Shown: one piece after another, positions 33,747 through 37,780 of the stretch
How positions within the stretch are numbered: the stretch's first letter is position 1
Layout: every line of letters begins with the position of its first letter
DNA from: Candolleomyces eurysporus
Lineage: Eukaryota; Basidiomycota; Agaricomycetes; Agaricales; Psathyrellaceae
DNA length: 37,780 nt
NCBI GenBank assembly: GCA_027579435.1
Contig: JANBPK010001539.1
Coordinates: 1-37,780, forward strand
Direction: 5' to 3'
Position numbers and translations under genes: made by a program
Notes under the pieces: generated by a model
Told to the model about the DNA's origin: nothing
Seen by the model: only the letters and a program-made list of their open reading frames with translations
The model's database searches: none

Positions 33747-36366
33747 CTACAAGCCGTGGTGAGATGCCGTACTAGGTGAAGGCTCACGAGAATCGCGACC
33801 TCGATATTCCAGTTCAGGTGGCCTTCTTCCAGTCTTTCCACCTGTCCAGCCTTCTGGCACCGAGCTTGAGTTCGAGATGGTAGTGCCGTCTGCTGAAAAA
33901 CGAGATTGATTTTGCTGTGGAACAACTCCTGAGTGGGATAACCCGAGCCGTATTGGAGAGAAGGCTGGACCCCCACTAGTGTCACTGTATAATCCGCTCC
34001 CAGCACGATACTGGGATTCTGATAATCCATTACCTCCACCCCACATCACAGATCCATCCCCGGAGGAGACATTCCGACCACTAACAGAAGTGGTAACTAG
34101 CTGGGAGATATCAGGACGGTACTGATTTGGATTCGAAGACGAGCCTTGAGGAAATACGATACGTGGAGCCACGGTATCTGGTAATCCACGAGGGGCCGGA
34201 ACGAGGTTGCTGTGCAAGGAATGAGGTTGTGCGAACTGGGAGAGCATTGCCCCAAAGGCCGTAAACTCTTGCTGAATGTCTCCTCGAATTGCCATTCGTA
34301 GTCGGTCTTCATGACGACGGAATCCCTCGTCGATAAGAACGGCGACTCCATGAGAGCTGAAGCTGACAAACTCCTCCCGCATCTTCCGACTCTCAACTTG
34401 CAAATTGGCCACAATCCCCTCAAGTTCTCTCCTCCTGTCGTCACTTCCGTTGTCCCCACCCCGCTTCAAGAGCTCCAATTCTTGCTCGATGTTTCCCAGA
34501 CGTTTCGACATGATTTCAATAGCGCTCTCTACCTCGGTAAGACGGCGCTCTGTCTCTTGAGATGCCAGCCCCATTTCAGAGAGACTCTTCGTTGTCGTTT
34601 TCCCGATTGTATCCAGTTCCTGTCGTAGGTTGCGTGTATCGAACTGGTTGGTGTAGCTGGCATGACGCTCCTCCATGACACCCTTTAGAGCCACTATCTC
34701 CGTGCGAAGGTGTTCATTACCTTGACGAAGCTCTGCAACCTCAATTCTGATCGACTCCTGCTCCGTCACCTCTCGCTGAAGCGCTTGAACCTGACCCGAC
34801 ACATCTGCAACCCGTCCGTCCGTGATAACCATCCGTTCCGTGAGGCGTGCTATCTCTGTCTCGACTGTCAAGGTTACATGTTCGCCAACCTGTGCTGGCT
34901 CCACCTGGCGAGGATGGGATTCTGTTCGTGTTACCGGCAAGACGACGTTGACAACGCTTCCGCCCTGGTAATTTGCCATGGCACAGTCCGTGAGTTTGTT
35001 TCGTTGACCAGGAGAATAAACTGTCAATATTTTGGGACACTCATCTGGCAAGACAGGACGCACTATCTTTTTCTTTGGGGGCTGGGTCCTCGCTGACAAC
35101 AGTACGTCCTCTTCAGTCGATGCCCCCAAGATATCGTCTTCTTCAGCTTTCAGCTGTGACCTTGTTGAAATCCCTCCACGCCCGCCGCGCTTCGAAGCAT
35201 CCCTGCTCATGCTGCGTCTCGAAGATTCCTCCCCAGTCGGCTCGCTCGTCGGACCACGCGGTCGACTGCGTCCGGCACTGGCTGTTGCTGAACCCACTCC
35301 AGCCCCCCTCTTTTGTGCCCTCCCCCCCTCTCCGCTTCTCGCTGGGCCCTTCTCCCTCATTCCCATGTACCGTGACATCCGACCCTTCTGCCCCAGCGTC
35401 CATGACCCTGCTTGAATACGAACAAGTTTGCTTGATCTTCCGGCACCAATCGCAGCACTTTCCTGTTGACGCCCTATAGCATATGATGCGACTGGTGAGG
35501 CATCTTCCACACGCGTTGGAGTAACGCATGAGCCCGAGCTCAGTCGGACAGTCACGAATGGGTGGCCCTTCACCATACTGCTCCTCATACCTTGCTGTTG
35601 CCGAATCCGGTTCAGTCGAATGATGAGGCACCAAAAGTCGGACAGTCTTTGGTCGCTTCGTAGAGAGCTTGGATGCTGGCAGCTGTTGACCCGGTGCGTC
35701 CGTCTCTGGAGACTTGCGTTTCTGAGCAGGAACTGGTTGCCGTCCGTCGCCATCGATCTGCATTTGGTCCTCTCCTGACACATCCTTCCACTCAGTACTC
35801 AATTCCTCCTCCGCCACCCCAACGTCATCATCCTGCATTTCATCGTCCTCTGTTCTCTTCGCCGTCTCTGCTGGTAGTTCCAATTTGGGTGCCGCTCGAT
35901 CGACCCCTTTGCCCTTCGCCGTCTGGTTGCGCTCTATGAAAGCTTGATGATGAATAAATGCGGGATCGTGAAAAACTGAGAAATCGAGGGGAACGGGTGA
36001 TTCGTCCAGGTACTCTTCATGCCTAGCCAGGAATTTAATCCAGGCTAGGACACGGTTTGTGAGCTTAAACTTGTATATTCCGCCATACGGTTTACAGATG
36101 CATGCTAAGTTCATCTGGATTGTTGTTAGCATTCACCTGTACTCTGAAGGTAGGTTGAGACTCACCGAAGGCTGGACTAACTTCTGATTGGCGGACACAC
36201 TACCCCCTTCACTCAATTCTCTTGGGTCCAACCTTTCAATTTGGCGTAGGATCTGGTCCAGAGCAAGGACTTGGTCCTTCACTTGTTCCTGAACATCGAT
36301 AGTGATGGCGAGTAGTCCAGGCTGAGACGTTGCTTCCTCAGGTCGAGCCGAGCTTTGATCTGCCAT
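33747..36366 (-). CDS. Zn2Cys6-like, coiled-coil accessory protein of the element
   Basis: Exons 36366-36166, 36114-35371 and 35309-33747 (minus) give 835 residues. A helical N-terminus is followed by acidic and basic low-complexity text. Residues 269-298 then read CGRC, LTSRII, C, ending CCDWCRKIKQTC, which fits C-x2-C-x6-C-x8-C-x2-C-x6-C, the spacing of a fungal Zn2Cys6 cluster, placed unusually in the middle of the protein. From about residue 458 to 640 there is a long coiled coil (TEIARLTERMVI, VQALQREVTEQES, then RRLTEVESAIEIMSKRL). The C-terminus is Ser, Gly and Pro rich. The second intron join (35370-35310) relies on frame and splice motifs. It is convergent with the homeodomain-like gene (104 bases between stops). 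Likely role: DNA binding and oligomerisation; inferred. Confidence 0.6.
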
Positions 36367-36620
36367 TGCACGATAGACGAGTCGTAAGGTATAGTGAAGT
36401 AGATGTATTGGGAAAGCCCACAAAACGCTCATGTGCTGAGCTCGTTCCGCACCATTCCCGCGTGGGTATCGGCCCGTCCCGTCCCGTTCATCTTAATTAA
36501 TCCGTCCGTCTAATTTGTCCGTCCGAGATTACTCCCTCTCGATTATTCGTGCTTGACTCTTAACTGGCTTAGCGACACCCAGACGAATTCTGCGCCTCAC
36601 CCATTAACGACTTAGCTCCC
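36367..36620. promoter_or_regulatory. Divergent promoter with two element motifs
   Basis: 254 bases lie between the start codons of the zinc-cluster gene (minus) and the 237-residue protein gene (plus). It contains CCCGTCCCGTCCCG near 36475 and two copies of TCCGTCCG, at 36501-36508 and 36518-36525. It is the only non-coding place with two separate copies this close. It could serve as control region for both genes or as an internal binding site of the element's DNA-binding proteins. Confidence 0.45.
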
Positions 36621-37449
36621 ATGTCGAGAAACAAACGCACCGAATCTTCAAAGGTCAACGCTAACATGTTTCAGTTTGCTGGAGGTGGTATGCGACGTTC
36701 GTGATGTGCACTCCTATGACTGTTCACTCTCTCGTGCATCAACAGATGTGGACATGATGTCCGAGGAAGAGGCTCAGCAAGCAGCCAAAAGGCAAAGTAT
36801 CACTCTCGGTTCACCACTCCTACGTGAGTAGACTCATCATTCAACCATACCGTGTTTTCTCATTAATGCCCTGGTCTCAGTCAAACGCCCCAATCCGTCA
36901 GGTGTTACTCCAGCCTTGTTTTTGCCTCCTGCGCGCTATGAGCCGAATACGTTCTCGCCTTCGTCTTCTTCTCAAACTACTCACAATGCGTCATCGGATC
37001 CCTTTGCCCTGCCTGTATCTGGTCCAACGGCAGGATCCGCGGGCATCGCGGAGACGTTTGCGGCAACGAACAAGTCCATTACCAACACTCTCCCAACAGC
37101 CATTCCTTCCGAGGATCCACTCCCTCGTCGGGACGGCTCACCAGACCCTCCTCCGCCACCAATGGGGTCGTCACTTGTTGAACCTACCACACTTTCCAGG
37201 TCAACAGATCTCTTGGCGAAACAGGTGTGGAATCTGCACTCACTTGACGCCGTCATCGTATCTGCCAATTTCCTCAAGGAGCATATTAACGACTTACTTT
37301 GGATCAAGGCGCGTCTTCTCGATCATCAGGGTCACCTCCTACGCTGCCACACCTTTGCGCAGCAAAATTTGGATGCCATTACCCGTGCTCTATACGTCGA
37401 TAGCAAGATGGAGGAATTGAGGTTAGCTGTTGCGTCGAACAAGGAGTAG
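36621..37449 (+). CDS. Element-borne protein of unknown function (237 residues)
   Basis: Exons 36621-36687, 36746-36823 and 36881-37449 give 237 residues. The first exons encode short polar segments (MSRNKRTESSKVNANMFQF; DVDMMSEEEAQQAAKRQ). A Ser/Pro/Asn-rich linker of about 100 residues follows. The last 80 residues are predicted to be helical (LLAKQVWNLHSLDAVIVSAN, then HINDLLWIKARLLDHQGHLL and SKMEELRLAVAS). I recognise no family. The gene is divergent from the zinc-cluster gene. Helical ends and lack of catalytic motifs suggest a binding or structural role, but this is a guess. Confidence 0.55.
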
Positions 37450-37616
37450 TTGGACTTTTGTACTCGGCTTCCGTTGTACCTACAAACGCTTACCAGTGGT
37501 TGATATAATGCATCTCGCACATATGAATCTTAAGAGTCAAAGATGTGATGGGTCGTAGGGTAATAGTACAACGTGCATTTTGTGGGTATCCGGTGGGCGC
37601 TAGGCTTCCGGTGAGC

Positions 37617-37780
37617 GCTAAGCCGCTCGGATGTAGCCTGGATAGGGTCGACGCCGGATGACTGAGAAGGGAGGGCCACCTGGTTCCGTGACATGAGAAA
37701 TTTCCGGGCGGGTCAATAGAGGCTAAGCCGCTCGGATGCAACCTGGGTATGGTTGATGCCCGATGACGTGAGAAGGGAGG
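37617..37780. repeat. 105-base-period direct repeat near the right side
   Basis: A unit of about 58 bases at 37617-37674 (beginning GCTAAGCCGCTCGGATGTAG and ending GAGAAGGGAGG) recurs at 37722-37780 with about ten differences. The second copy ends exactly at the window edge, so more copies may follow. Just before the first copy, GGTGGGCGCTAGGCTTCCGG and GGTGAGCGCTAAGC are shorter echoes of its start. No open frame covers it. Such arrays often mark subterminal transposon DNA. Confidence 0.7.

Larger units (their letters stand above)
23254..37780. mobile_element. Composite KDZ transposon carrying a TET/JBP gene
   Basis: A segment of at least 14.5 kb begins where F-box copy D breaks off and still continues at the window end. 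It encodes an intact KDZ transposase, an intact TET/JBP dioxygenase and five further proteins, and it carries a shared octamer motif. Published work (Iyer and colleagues, 2014) described the KDZ (Kyakuja-Dileera-Zisupton) transposons and their association with expanded TET/JBP genes in Agaricomycetes. That supports reading the whole block as one element. The left edge comes from the paralogue comparison. The right edge, terminal inverted repeats and target-site duplication cannot be seen here. That all seven genes belong to one element, and not to nested ones, is inference from shared motif, compact spacing and the absence of recognisable host genes. Confidence 0.7.

Noticed and set aside
1..37780. 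tRNA, rRNA or other structured RNA genes
   Set aside because: I looked for the conserved T-loop text and for long structured non-coding stretches and found none that I could fold convincingly by eye.

Overview
The window is nuclear DNA of a filamentous basidiomycete, most likely an Agaricomycete. Genes are split by many short GT-AG introns (48-106 bases, mostly 50-60), an F-box gene family is expanded in tandem, and a KDZ-type transposase sits beside a TET/JBP-family dioxygenase gene, a pairing known from Agaricomycetes. The style recalls Rhizoctonia/Ceratobasidium-type fungi, but I cannot fix the genus. The gene models were spliced by hand from frame continuity and splice motifs. Where a total length is given, the exons sum to a whole number of codons.

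Layout. 1-3.2 kb: no recognisable gene. 3.27-4.35 kb: bZIP transcription factor (+). 4.35-8.0 kb: gene-poor, with one unassigned candidate exon. 8.05-14.0 kb is a compact housekeeping block: a HAD phosphatase of the PHO13/4-nitrophenylphosphatase family (+), the GPI-anchor protein PIG-F (-, tail to tail with 3 bases between stop codons), ribosomal protein eL34 (+), and a cyclin-like protein with a serine-rich tail (+).

14.0-23.25 kb is a tandem array of four F-box genes on the minus strand with a period of about 2.85 kb, including shared spacers. Copies A and B are intact, copy C is broken by a stop codon and a 149-base insertion, and copy D is cut off in mid gene at about 23,254.

23.25-37.78 kb reads as one large composite transposon that starts where F-box copy D is interrupted and is still running at the window end. 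It carries an intact TET/JBP dioxygenase (+, 393 aa), two related small proteins (-), an intact 11-exon KDZ transposase with a CxC2-type cysteine cluster (-, 1053 aa), a homeodomain-like protein (+, 792 aa), a Zn2Cys6-like coiled-coil protein (-, 835 aa) and a 237-aa protein (+). The CpG-bearing octamer TCCGTCCG occurs 12 times at separate places in this segment but was found once in the preceding 23 kb, which suggests a binding site used across the element. The likely division of labour is transposition by KDZ, DNA recognition by the homeodomain-like and zinc-cluster proteins, and modification of 5-methylcytosine by the TET/JBP enzyme. The linkage of KDZ and TET/JBP is published; the roles of the accessory proteins are my inference.

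Thirteen isolated Ns appear to be inserted placeholder characters rather than unknown bases. Deleting them restores two reading frames and one splice donor.
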